A stretch of 64,000 nucleotides of DNA, from positions 15,052,501 to 15,116,500 of the forward strand of contig CM042044.1 of NCBI GenBank assembly GCA_023525975.1, given 5' to 3'. The stretch is from Smallanthus sonchifolius (Eukaryota; Streptophyta; Magnoliopsida; Asterales; Asteraceae). The notes beneath the pieces are model-generated. The model saw only the letters and a list, made by a program, of their open reading frames with translations. It was not told where the DNA came from and did not search any database. The translations under genes were made by a program, and so were the position numbers. Positions 49,602 to 61,196 of the stretch are shown in pieces (within the stretch, counting starts at the first letter, position 1; the number at the start of each line of letters is the position of its first letter).

Positions 49602-49614
49602 AAGGGGGTAGACT
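49602..49614 (+). other. G3 polypurine tract
   Basis: AAGGGGGTAGACT directly before the 3' LTR. Confidence 0.88.
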
Positions 49615-51551
49615 TGTAACATCCCAAAAATAAAACGACAGTTAAAATAACGGAATAAACGAACGAGGCATGTCGGGTCGGGCCGGATGGGCCGGCGGTC
49701 TAGAAGGGGAGCCTTCCCTATAAATAGCCAAGGTCACCACCTATTTCTCTCATTTGAAACTTCTAGAGAGAGAAACCGTAGAGAGAGAAAGTTGGCGGAT
49801 CGACCCGAGATTTGAGAAGTGTGTTGCTCCAGAGCTCGTTAGAAGAACCTCCGGATCAGAAACTTGATTCAGGTAACGATTTAGGCCTAAATCTGAGTTT
49901 TTGTTCATTTTTGGGTTTTGGTTGAAAATGTAACGTTTTTACGGTTGAAATTGGAAGGAAAACATATATTTGGATTCCTTAATGAAAAGCAAACGTTTTG
50001 AAGTAAACAAGTTCGGGATCTTGACATGATCAGACCCGAAGGCGAAAGTTAGGGTTTTTGCGAGGAAGCAGTTCGTGCGTACTTATCAAGTACGCATGAA
50101 GCTAATCCTGCGTACTTACCAAGTACGCATGAAGAGGGTCATGCGTACTTATCAAGTACGCATGAAGCAGGTACTGCGTATTTATCAAGTACGCATGAAG
50201 TCTGCGCACTTATTAAGTACGCAAGAGCAAGGCCCTGCGCACTTGCTAAGTGCGCAGGCATTAGGCTGGTTAAGTAAAGTCAGTATGTTTAGAATGGTTT
50301 AACCGTTAGAGTCGGGATTGGGTCTGATGTGTATTTAACTAATCAATTCAGATCAGAAGTGACGTTGTTGGGCCTTTGTTTAGGACAACCGAGACTAGCT
50401 TATAAGGTGAGTTCTAGAAGCCCTTCTTTAAATGTTTTAAATAAATGTTTTTGGGCTGGTGTGCATACATACGAAATGATGTTTTGAAACGAGGTTTACG
50501 AAACGAGGTTTACGAAATGATGTTTACAAAATGATGTTTATGAAATGTTTTGCCAAATGAAGTTTACGAAAGGTTTACGAAAGAGATGATGTTTTGTTTA
50601 ATAAAACGTACAAATGCTTTAACTAAAATGAGGTAAAGGTTTTATGAAAGTCACGAATGAACGAATCTGCCACGAGTTCCTATGAGAGCTAAGGTATGTA
50701 TGTATGTATGTATGTATTGGCCTCACCTTACGAGGGGCTTTTGTGGCTGGCTAACGGTTGTACAAATGGTTGATGATGGGGTGACGACGGTCACCCATGG
50801 GATTACCAGGATCCCGATGGAAGGTACTATTCCTTACGGGGAAATAGTGCCTAAGTTATGTTCTGTCTACCTAGAGGTAACGAGCCTTAGGAGACATATG
50901 TTTGGTCTACCTAGAGGTAACAAGCCTTAGGAGACATATGTTGGGTCTACCTAGAGGTAACGAGCCTTAGGAGACATATGTTTGGTCCACCTAGAGGTAA
51001 CGAGCCTTAGGGGACATGTGAGACGGATGGCTTAGAGGTAACGAGCCTTAAGTTCATCCGCTAGTATGCGATGTATGGAATTGACGGTTACGAGAAGGCA
51101 CAGATTCGGTTCATGTTGACTTATGTTATGATGTTATGTTACGATGTTAAGACGATGTTATGTTATTGCATGTTTTACGTACGCTTTTGTTAAACAAATG
51201 TATGTTATGTTTTTGGCAAAATGTTTATGTTAAGGTTTTATGTAAAGCTAGAACTCACCAGCGTAGCTGACTTTTTAGTATGCACATTCAAGTTAAGGCA
51301 GGTATGGATGATGGACGGTGTTGCTTGGCAAGCGAGAAGAGTTACCCGGTTGATCATGAAGACTGGCATCCCGTTATGATTAGTTTATGTTATGTTTATG
51401 TATTAGACTATGTTACGCTTCCGCATTTTGAACAATGTTATGAGTATGTTTTAATGAAATTTTCCGCTGCGTTATTTGATATTCAAGTTTAATAACTGTT
51501 TGTGAATGAGTAAATCCAACAAGTGAGGCCTCCCGGGTTTGGGGCCTTACA
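49615..51551 (+). repeat. G3 3' LTR (1937 bp)
   Basis: TGTAACATCCC to GGGGCCTTACA; TATA box at 49719-49726; 40-bp tandem repeat from about 50864. Confidence 0.95.
50076..50256. repeat. Hairpin array in G3 3' LTR (six units)
   Basis: Units begin at 50076, 50109, 50142, 50175, 50203 and 50236, mostly 33 bases apart. The first three are TGCGTACTT-3-AAGTACGCA. The last is TGCGCACTT-3-AAGTGCGCA, with both arms changed so the stem stays perfect. Confidence 0.92.
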
Positions 51552-53795
51552 AACACACTGCTGCCAAATCTTCAAAATGATGGAGTTGAATTGCCATTGG
51601 AATCTATGCAAGAGGTCATCTTTAGCAGCATGAATAATGTGAGGAAAACAAGTAGATTCAGTGGTACTGTGACACCTTTATTTCTAAACATGTTTGGTGA
51701 ACATACTGATCCAGAATTCAATTTAGATGATGAGATAGATGATCTTATGGCAAGTGACATTGAAGATGGTGTTGACAGTGACAGTAATGGTGATGATGAT
51801 GATGATGATCAAGGTAATGATGATTATCGGTGATCAGGGTAATGTTATACCTGAAGTACAACCAGAAGTACAAGTACAAGAAGAACAGAGGGCTGATGCT
51901 TATGTTGGTGAATATGAAGCTACTGATGTACATGTTGAAGATAATAGAGCTTCAGAAGTTAATGTTGAAATCACTAAACCAGTGTTAAGCCATACTGAAG
52001 AATTTGTTGCTGAAAATGAAGACACATTAAGTGTGAATACAGAATTGATTGAAATATCTGAAGTTCAGGCAACTGCAACTACACCATCAAAGAAAAGGAA
52101 AGAGCATGAAGTGACAAAAACCATACCTTCTAGACCTCCTCCGTCTAAGGGTATCGTGTTTACAGATCCAGAACTGAAGAAACAAAATAAAACAACTACA
52201 AAGCTTGATACAGGCAAGGGCAAAGCAAAAGAACTTCCAGAAAAGCACAATTCAAAGAAGTCAAAGAGTTATGGTCTGGTAGATGAAGACTTTCTGAAAT
52301 ATGCAACCAGGGAGACAGCTGATGTCGTTAGTCAGCTAAAGACTCAAATCTCGAACTTACAAAGCAGAGAATCTATTAACTCAAGAGAGATCAGAGAATT
52401 GAAAACTAAGAGTAATAGATAGAAAGGAATCATTACTCAACAACAGCAACAGATTGATCAACTTTAGAGGATGGTACAAGATTTTATAGCTCATATTGGT
52501 GCTCCAACGAGTGTTAATCAAGAGGAAAATGTTGAAGATCAATAAAGTCCGGGTGCTACAGAACCTATTCCTTCTGCTACTGAACCTGATCATTCTCCAA
52601 TTTTTGATGCTGATATGTATGAAGAAAAAACTATATTTGATATAGATATGCTACTTAATAATGACGGTGAAGGAATGGAGGTGACAGATGAGAATAATGA
52701 TGAAACTGAGAAGGAGGAAGAAGATTATGAAGAGTTGGTGATAACCGGTGAAAAGAAAGGTGATGATCATTCTTCTGATGATGATAGTGATAGTAGTGGA
52801 GCTGGAGGTGTTGGTGGAAGTGGAAAGACAGCAGAAGAAACTGATAAAGATACTGAGACCAGCACGGAGTATAAAAAGAATGAATATGAGCAACAACAAA
52901 CGTATGTTGAAGAAGATGGGTCGGTTATTGGAAAAATAGACAAACTGATAGATGAAAGAGAGCCATTTACTATTCCTGAAGAAAATGAAGAGCCATCTGA
53001 TCATGCAAAGACCACAAGGGTTGACAAGAGTACGTGGTGGACTGTTACAGAGAAACCATCAATAGTTGAAAGGATTACACAGACAATTAAAAATCCAGAA
53101 CAAGCTTTAACTTGAGAAATCTTAGGATGGATGTACGATGATGAGAAGAAGATGTATGTGATAAAAAGAGTTGAAGGGAATATCCGGTACTTTGATCGAA
53201 GCTCAAAGTAAAAAGCGTTACCGTACTGGGATATTCGGGAGCTGAGTCACCTGAAGTTGATTAATCCATCCAAGAATTCATTTGCAGAAAATTTTGAAGA
53301 GTATTTAAAGAAAGAATGTGCTAAAGACAAGTTTGAAAGCTTCAAGCCACAGATTCCTGAGTGCAGAAAGCTAAAAAGAAATGATAAAGATGGCAAGAGA
53401 AGGTTCAGGTATATTGAAAGTCAGCTGATACAGTTTCAACTGTATACATCCCAGCACGTAAAGAAACCTTTATCAAAAGCTTCAAGAAATGGATGTATGA
53501 CAGCAGAACACATGAAGCTATAATCATGCAACATGATTCACCATAGGTCAGAGTCTTCGATCCACTGGATCTGTTCAGCTTTTCAAACGAAGACCTGAAC
53601 ATTCTGTACCAAAACCTAATCAAGTGTGATATGAGCACAAAGATAAAGACTGAAGCAAAGTTGTATGTGAGAGTCGTAGCTTGGTTTTTATCAAGAAGAC
53701 ATGAAGTGAACATGATCAAGAAAAGACTTGCTGAGCTGGATGCCAAGAAAATGAAAATCAAAGCCGATGTCAAGCCTGATAAAGAAAACGAGTGA
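51552..53795 (+). pseudogene. C3 extra ORF, C-terminal part
   Basis: Joins the N-terminal part across G3 (INT-LLPNLQNDGVEL). After a shift near 51830 one frame carries VQPEVQVQEEQRAD to 52422 and, past further stops, to 53115 and 53257-53440. The middle is very acidic (Asp runs at 51790-51815; Glu/Asp-rich 52680-52800). The final block, in another frame after about 53440, includes FIKSFKKWMYDSRTHEA and a basic end KADVKPDKENE, stop TGA 53793-53795. It ends only 18 bases before the polypurine tract. Whole protein roughly 950 residues. No known domain recognised. Confidence 0.7.
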
Positions 53796-53812
53796 AGAAT
53801 TGATGTTCTGTG

Positions 53813-53825
53813 GACTAGGGGAGAT
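53813..53825 (+). other. C3 polypurine tract
   Basis: ACTAGGGGAGAT directly before the LTR. Confidence 0.75.
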
Positions 53826-54266
53826 TGTTGGAACCAGTAGTCCATAGAAATTATGTATATGCTAAAAATGTATAACTTTAGAGTTTTCGGTCGAAAACTA
53901 ACTTTTCGATCGAAAAGTGTTTTCGACCGAAACACTTTTCGATCAAGAGTTTTCGATCAAATTATGTTTAGTATAAATATGTTGCCTTTTGTTTTTTGTA
54001 GTAAAATTTCACACTTGTATCTTTGGATCAGAATTGTTCTAGTGAAATCACACAGTTGTAGTTTGTTGATTCAAAGTGTAATTACCAAAGTTTAACAATG
54101 GAGATTATCAGTTTGATTATGCATGTTATGGTGATGACATTTCTCAACATAGTTCGTGTTTGATTTGATCATCTAGTTGATTAGTTGACTTCTGGAGTGT
54201 TTCCGCCATTCCAGGGGTTGTTTGAGAAGACTAGGCTTGAATATCATCATATTAGAAGGGATCACA
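53826..54266 (+). repeat. C3 3' LTR (441 bp)
   Basis: TGTTGGAACC to GGGATCACA. Five TTTTCG/CGAAAA-type words at 53883-53962 directly precede TATAAATA at 53972-53979. Confidence 0.93.
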
Positions 54267-54271
54267 TTGAT

Positions 54272-55788
54272 GGCAAAGAAGGATGTCAAGCCTAGGTTGA
54301 TCAGGTGGGTCCTTTTGTTGCAGGAATTTGATTTGGAAATCCGTGACAAGAAGGGCTGTGAGAATTTTGTGGCTGACCATCTTTCACGGATTCAAAGGGA
54401 AGAGGAGGATGTCACTCCTGAGATAAATGAACGGTTTCCTGATAAGTGTTTAATGTCTATTACATCTGCTAATCCTTGGTATGCAGGTATTGCTAACTAT
54501 TTAGTTACAGGTACTATTCCTGAAGACTGGACCAAGAAGAAGAAGAAGAAGAACAAATTCCTGACCAAGGTCAACCAATACATCTGGGATGAACCGGATT
54601 TGTTCAAGGTGGGAGCGGACCAACTCATCAGGCGTTCATTCCTGAATCAGAGATGCCAGCAGTGTTGGAGCTTGCACATTATGTCTCTGTTAGATTTTCA
54701 GGACGAAATACGTGCATATGCATGTGGTGGTCATTTCAGTGGCCAGAAAACAGGGCATCGAATATTATCTTGATGGTTATTTTGGCCCACTATTTTTAAA
54801 GATGCGTTTGAGTTTGCTCGAACTTGTACCAATTGCCAAAAGATGGGTAGTATAACAAAGAGGAATGAGATGCCCATGCAACCAATCCTCGTTGTTGATA
54901 TCTTTGACGTTTGGGGAATTGATTTCATGGGCCCATTCCAAATTCATTGGCAATTTGTACATCTTGGTGGTCGCTAACTATGTGTCAAAATGGGTCGAAG
55001 CAATTGCCACCAAGACCAATGACCATAGCGTGGTTTGCAAATTTATGCAATAAAATATCTTTTCTAGGTTTGGGCTTCCCCGTGTGATCATAAGTTATGG
55101 GGGATCCCACTTAAAGAATTTTCATTTTGGCAAACTTCTGAAACACTATGGTGTAGACCATCGGATTGCCACACCTTATCATCCACAAACAAGGTGTCCA
55201 ATAGACAAATCAAAGAAATTTTGCAGAAAATAGTGCGGTCTGACCGCAAGGATTGGTCAAACAAACTAAATGATGCCTTGTGGGCATACCGTAGTGCTTA
55301 CAAAACACATATTGGCACTACTCCATATCGGTTGGTCTATGGGAACGGATGTCACTTACCTGTGGAGTTGGCTCATTGAGCATCATGGGCTATTAAAAAT
55401 GTTAATCTTGATTATGATGCTGCATGTAAGCAAAGACAGTTGTGCTTGAGTGAGTAAGAAGAACTACGGGATAATGCATACGAGAGTGCCTCGGCTTACA
55501 AGGATAAAATGAAGAAGGTGCACGATGCAAAGATCCGGTTGAAAACCTTTGCAATTGGGCAAAAGGTGTGGTTATTCAACTCAAGTTTGAAGCTCTTCCC
55601 TGACAAACTACCTGGTAACCAAGGTGGGTCATTCGGGTGATGTTGAGATAAAGGACTTTGAGGACCATTTGAGGCAAACAGTGAATGGCCATCGGCTAAA
55701 GCCGTACTTAGAGCCTAAAGACATCAATGGTCCGGACAAGCAAGTTGATGTGTTATTCTTGAGCACTCTAGAAGATGGAGACACGTAA
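54272..55788 (+). pseudogene. A1 RNase H end and integrase, broken
   Basis: Resumes at [13 protein letters not shown] and [19 protein letters not shown] (end of RNase H). Integrase pieces: [47 protein letters not shown] and PYHPQT, then a small deletion at about 55190 removes the catalytic Glu before [36 protein letters not shown] follows. The C-terminal DVEIKDFEDHLRQTVNGHRLKPY block ends at TAA 55786-55788. At least four stops or shifts. Confidence 0.88.
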
Positions 55789-58014
55789 CTAATCTCAGGT
55801 ACACCGCGTCTGGTTGAAGACGTTAAACTTAGCGCTCTTAGGAGACGACCTAAGTTTTACAATTGTCTATTTTGTTTAATGTTTGAACGTTGTGGGTGTG
55901 TTCCCTAGAAACCCTCACGAGACTAAACTCGTCCACTCGGGCTACCGAGGGGTTTAAATGGCTTGGTGCATACGCTAAATGCATATGTGATGCCTACGAA
56001 AGTGAGTTAGAACTTTATTGCTTTGTTTCTTTGTTTTTGTGCATTTGACCAAGTGTGGGGAAGCCTTTGAAGTGTCTTGGGCTCATTTATGTGCCATTGA
56101 GGGCAATGCACAAGTCCTTGGGGGGTAGGGCACCATTGTGTACAGTTTTATAATTTTTGATGTTTTCGGTATGTTTTTGTAGTTTTTCTAAGATTTTGTA
56201 GGTTTTCGTGTCGAATTTGGCAAGAAAAATGATGGAGAATCACGTTCCAGGTACGTAAAAACATAATTCATGAGCTGGAACAAGTTTTGGGAAAAGTTGG
56301 AAAATTTGAGTTTTAGAGGTTGAAATTTTTTTATAAGGCAAAAACTCAATTTTTCATCCTTTCTTTCTGTCACCAGATCCCCTTCGCGGTACACGAGGCC
56401 CCTTGGCCTGATCTTCGCGGTACGCGAGAGATTTGGTCATCCGGCAGGAACTTCTATCCTTCGTGGTACGCGAGAGGTCCTTCATGTTTCTTCGCGGTAT
56501 GCGAGGGGCTGGTCGTCCGGTAATGATGGTTATCCTTCGCGGTACGCGAAGACCTCCTACCACTCTAACGCGGTACGCGAAACCCAAAAAAAAATAATAA
56601 ATAAATAAAATTAATTTTTAATTTTATTTTGCTTTTAATTATTTGAGTCCATCTTGTCTTTTATTCTAATTGTGTCTTGTCTTGAGTCGTTATGATGCTT
56701 GTAGGCTTGCTTTGAGCTGTATTTTGTAGATTTGGAGTTTATTACCCCTACTCAATCTCCATTCGGGTGATGATTTTAGACGTCCGTTGGATTCTTGCAC
56801 AAGCCTACCCACTTGCATCTGTGAAGCACGATCGCGAATGAAATGCTATACGATCGCATCTCCAATTAAGTCCTTTGTTTTTGTATACTTCTTTTCGTTT
56901 CCGTTTCTATTCCTACATTGAGGGCAATGTAGCGTTTAAGTGTGGGGATGGAGACTGTCGTTTAAGTGTTCATTGAGTCTGTATAGTTTAAAAATTTTGA
57001 AAATCCTTAAAACTTGTGCAGTTACATAGGAAATGATAGGTACAATTGGAACTATGCTTATGTGTGATTAAATTGAATAATAAATAGAAATCGCGTCTGA
57101 TTTGTAATGTTTTGTTAGGCCCAACCGACTTTAATAGCTTTAATATCCTGATTGTGTATCTAGGTTTAATTAATAACTAATTCAGGGTGTTTTGTGGGTT
57201 CTCATCCTAGAGTGTCGGCAAGGTCAAAAATGTCAATATAGAGTGATAGATACCACTATAAGCAAAAATTTATAAGTTTTTAAAATTACTTGGCACATCA
57301 CTTTCTTTTTATGAAAATAATCCGAAAGTTGATGGCGCCCGCATCCATTATCCATCTTGCATGAGCTTAATTAAATCAATTGAAAGCTTGAGTTTCTCCT
57401 ACGTGTTACCCTCCGGGATAGTGACTTGGTTGATACACCCATGGGCGGGAATTAAGTGATCAAAAATGGGATGAATAAGTTAGGTTTATGTGTTACCCTT
57501 CGGGATGGCGGCATGAAGGATACACCACTATTCTGAACCTTATGAACATCATTGCGTGCAAAGTGAAGCCTACGTGTTACCCCTCGGGATAGTGACTTGG
57601 GGAATACGCCACTGGGTGAGGTTTCTTCATAAAAGTGTTAATCAAAGCTCAAAACATGCATCCATCGATCCATAATTCCATAATTTTCAAAAACTTGTAA
57701 ATTGGTGTTTATAGTGGTGGGAAATCTAAATGATTTAACCCGTGCCTAAACATGACCTTGAGATGGGATTAGACTAAGTTGTAGCTTCCTTAGTGTGAGA
57801 TCCATAGACCACTTGTTGCTCAGTAATGAATAGGATAGTAGATCACAGAATCTGGAGCTCAATAGGTCTGTGGTTGGGTTTAATCGGATAGAAATACCAA
57901 TAGTTACAGTCAATGAGTGATTATGTTCTAAATGAATGAGATCGTGAAAGCAGGTTCCAAATATGATTCAATTGCATGATTCTTTTTCGGGACGCAAAAG
58001 AGTAAGTGTGGGGA
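55789..58014 (+). other. A1 3' non-coding region with CG-rich hairpins
   Basis: No ORF supported. Six copies of TTCGCGGTACGCGA-type words (stem TCGCG / CGCGA) lie at 56390-56583. Three related blocks GTGTTACCCTCCGGGATAG, GTGTTACCCTTCGGGAT and GTGTTACCCCTCGGGATAG occur at about 57404, 57491 and 57573. A likely polypurine tract AAGTGTGGGGA ends at 58014. Confidence 0.65.
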
Positions 58015-59096
58015 TGTGATGTAAGGTTTAATAACCCCTGTTTACATGTTGCTTTGCATGCGTTTTAGTTGTTTTTGTATGTATCCTTGTGCGGTTTTAT
58101 GTGTGTTTTTGGTTGTGTCTACCTCCCAGGTTTTATGTGCTAAATGAGCGGGAAACGGAAGCGAAACAGTCGGACACGAAGCCCGAGGATCAAAAAGTCA
58201 AAACGTCAAAGTTTCTAGAGATTCTGGTCTTCGCGGACCTGGGCTTCAGTTCTCACGGTACGCGAAGACTTAAAAAGGCGCGCCCGACTCTTTCGTCCCT
58301 CGCGGTACGCGAGGGACTTGTCCAAGATTCTCGCGGTACGCAAGGGACCTATTTTACAGGAAAATTAACCTAAATCAGGTTTTAATCCTTAGCAGCCCCC
58401 ATTCCGATATAACTTCGATTCCAGCCGTTCCAGAGCTTTAAGAGGGCGATTTCCACTATTATGGGGTCGATTGTTCTTAATCTTTCATGATTGTAAGTCC
58501 TAGTACATTAGTTTTGATTATTGTTATGAGTATGAGTGGCTAAATCTCTTGTATTCCTCTTCTGGTTTAGGGTTTTGTTGAACACTTGTAATTTTTGGAA
58601 TGATTAGCTTCGGTTTGAAATCTTGATTGGCATGTTAAGCCTTATGATTTCATTTATTGATTGAATGCTTTAAACTTCATTGATTGATTTTGAATTGTTA
58701 TTCAAGTCTCAATAGTCTCGGGTTTCTTTACATCGGGGACAACTTGGGGGTTGGATTAGAATTGGTTAATCATTGATGGTTGTGTGAGAATAAGTTTCAT
58801 TTACAACGGGTTCTCACATTATCACTAAATTCAATTGAACCATATGATTATGTCTATGTAATAACTTGCTAATTATATTGAAGTAACTTGTGTTTGCATA
58901 CCCGAACCCCGGAGAGGATTACCTCTCTCATTATTGTTTTAAACCCAAATCCAAATCAGTTGTTATTGTTTTCTGTCTTTGAATATTGTAACAAAGTGAC
59001 ACTTTCCACAAACTCATCGTAGATACGATACTCTACTTACCCTTACTAGTTAAAGTGTTTAAGGATTGTTTTTTACCGACCAAACGATATCGATCA
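58015..59096 (+). repeat. A1 3' LTR (about 1.08 kb)
   Basis: Begins TGTGATGTAAGG (or TGATG two bases later) after the purine tract. Contains four CGCGGTACGCGA-type words at 58230-58345 and the typical end ACGATACTCTACTTACCC followed by CGATATCGATCA near 59096. The exact right end is uncertain by a few bases since the left LTR is outside the window. Confidence 0.65.
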
Positions 59097-59504
59097 GCAG
59101 ACTAGTCTAGATTCAGAGGTTTAATTCTTGTTTGTGTATTAGGATTCAATTAAGAGATAGAGAAAGATAGAGAGAGATACACAAATTTTTTTTATTTTTT
59201 ACTAGTAGGGGTATATTCGTCTTTTCACCTTAACTTAACAGAATAAATGGATGAAGATTAGTGGATTGGTTAAAACAGGGACAAATGGTAAAACTATTGG
59301 ATGTAAATCGAGATTTTTAAACTACTGAACTAAAATAGGGAATTGGTGCAAACCACAGGAACTAAAATCGAAGTTTACTCTTTTAACTTTTTATTGGTAC
59401 GTCAATTCCTACGTACGTATGTCTCTTCGTTTTTAGGTTTTACCTTAATTTCACATTATAAGTTTTTAGTTTTACCTTAATTTCACATAATAATAAGCTA
59501 CATT
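59097..59504. other. AT-rich spacer
   Basis: Short GA-rich tract (AGAGATAGAGAAAGATAGAG, 59152-59178); otherwise no gene or repeat recognised. Confidence 0.4.
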
Positions 59505-60215
59505 AAAAGACAACTTAGTTCAATAATTTCACATATATGCCATTCAAATTGTGACGCGTGTGATGTTTTTTTCTTTTATTTTTTATCACTCTTCATACTA
59601 GGTATAAAATGAGCTTTTAGCCCATTTAAGTATTTAATAATTTCGTTTTCTTTAATAAATTTTGTTTGTTAACGATTAGCGAGTGTGCAACTATTTTTAG
59701 TTTTCTTTTCTTAACGTTACGATATATATTTTTTTAAACGGAGTCATATTCAAAATCAAGTTTATTTTGCTATCGTGGCCTATAGCGTGTGTCGTTACTG
59801 TTGTGACATCGTGCTGAAACGAACCTCTTATGAGCAAACACCATAAATGTCGGTACTACGTTAAAAGACAACTTAGTTCAATAGTATATAGGCCATTCAA
59901 GTTGTGACATGTGTGATGTCTTTTTCCTTTTATTTTTTTTCACTTTTCATACTATGTATAATACACGCTTTTAACCTGTTTAAATATTCAATAATTTCGT
60001 TTTTCGTTCATTAATGTTTTTTTAAAAGCGGGTGTTCGACTGTTTTTAGATTTTTTGTTAACGTTCTGATATATATATATTTTTAAACGGAGTTGTATTC
60101 AAAATCGAGTTTATTTTACTATCGTGGCCTATAGCGTGCGTCGTTACTGTTGTGACATCATGCTAAAACGGACCTCATATGAGCGAAAAGCATAATTGCC
60201 GGTATTGGTATTATC
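59505..60215 (+). repeat. Tandem duplication, unit about 358 bp, with further diverged copies
   Basis: AAAAGACAACTTAGTTCAAT starts units at 59505 and 59863. The core CTATCGTGGCCTATAGCG recurs in both, again near 60520, and as a weak copy near 61365. The family seems to end with GTGGGTATTCAACTAGT at about 61479, which resembles a plant Helitron 3' end, but no good hairpin precedes it. Confidence 0.6.
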
Positions 60216-60712
60216 AGATCTGGTCTTAGTCTTCGCTTTTATGGTTTTCGACGACCTGGATTTTTTCCCTTTTTTTATTATTTTGTTTTAGGTTTCTTTT
60301 TTATTAACATTATTTTAACATTGCACCTATGTTTTGATTTAAATTTTGTGTTACACATGTATATTACGCTAATAATTTCATTCTCCATTAATAACATTGT
60401 TTAGTTAACAATTTTCAAAGAAGCAAGTGTGCGGCTGTTTTTAGTTTTTTTTTTCGTCAACGTTCGGATATAAATAAGTTTATTTTAAACGGAGTTCTAT
60501 TTAAAATCGAATTTTTTTTACTATCGTGGCCTATAGCGCGTGCAGTTACGGTAGTGGTATCGTGCCGAAACGATTCTTTATGAGCGGACAATATAATTGT
60601 CGATGTTGTTAATATTGAAACCGGTCTCGGTCTTCGTTTTTATAGTTTTAGACGACCGAACTTTTTCCCCTTTTCAATTATTTAGTTTTAGGTTTCTTTT
60701 TTATTAACATTA

Positions 60713-61196
60713 CTAGGTTAAAATCCCGTGTATTATACGGGTTAAATAAATAAAATGTTATATATTTAGTAATAAAAACTTTATATTTTTAAAAACATAA
60801 ACCAGTATATTACATCAGTTGAATAAAATATAATGTAATTTGTTAACAATCACATTTGTCAAAATATGTTTTTAAAAAATATAATTTGTCGTGACAGTTA
60901 TAAGGTCTGTTAAGTTAGTTTTTAAAACATTTTTTTCAACTGAGTATTAATTTTTTAATTTAATTGATAAATGTTAGTTCATATTAAGTTCATTTGATTG
61001 ATAATATAATAACTATTTATAATTAAATAATAAGTATTCGTAATTAGATTTATTAATATAAATATTATTATTTAATATGAGAGAGAAATAGAAAAATTAA
61101 TATTTAATAGGAGAGAGAGGCGGGAAAATAAAGATGAGGAGTAACCAGATAGTGACACGTGTCCTGAATATATTTTCATTTATTAGAGTAGTAAGA
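60713..61196 (-). mobile_element. H1: non-autonomous Helitron (484 bp)
   Basis: On the minus strand it starts TCTTACTACTCTAATAAATG (61196) after a flanking A and ends CTAG (60713) before a flanking T. A 7-bp stem with a 3-base loop (60741-60725) lies 8 bases before the CTAG end, the Helitron hallmark. No Rep/helicase coding. It interrupts the tandem-repeat family above. Confidence 0.7.

Larger units (their letters stand above)
41099..51551 (+). mobile_element. G3: Ty3-gypsy chromovirus (Tekay-like), near complete
   Basis: LTR 41099-44657, primer site, gag, protease, RT, RNase H, integrase, chromodomain-like tail, polypurine tract, LTR 49615-51551; target duplication AACAC at 41094-41098 and 51552-51556. 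It splits the C3 extra ORF. The 5' LTR is longer because S1 is inserted in it. Disabled by at least four in-frame stops, two frameshifts and loss of the integrase Glu. Confidence 0.95.
15880..54266 (+). mobile_element. C3: Ty1-copia element with extra ORF, holding G2, X and G3
   Basis: Both LTRs are present (15880-16263, 53826-54266), flanked by TTGAT at 15875-15879 and 54267-54271. After removing the nested elements its own content is LTR, primer site, gag, an internal promoter-like spacer, a large extra ORF, polypurine tract and LTR. No copia protease, integrase, RT or RNase H is seen, so either pol was deleted (perhaps when X arrived) or C3 was always non-autonomous. Confidence 0.88.
15305..59096 (+). 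mobile_element. A1: Athila/Tat-type gypsy, host of the nest
   Basis: Coding sequence breaks off at 15879 within RNase H (SDHADVRYL) and resumes at 54272 in the same reading ([13 protein letters not shown]), proving that C3 inserted here. At 15305 the RT frame starts abruptly at the G1 LTR end, so the first half of A1 lies left of G1, outside the window. The 3' LTR is at 58015-59096. Confidence 0.85.

Noticed and set aside
50075..50302. ORF with repeated peptide RTYQVRMK
   Set aside because: It is only the translation of the DNA hairpin array in the G3 LTR, with no coding support in the other LTR.
56354..56587. 77-residue minus-strand ORF with repeated RVPRR
   Set aside because: Translation of the CG-rich hairpin words of A1; no independent support.
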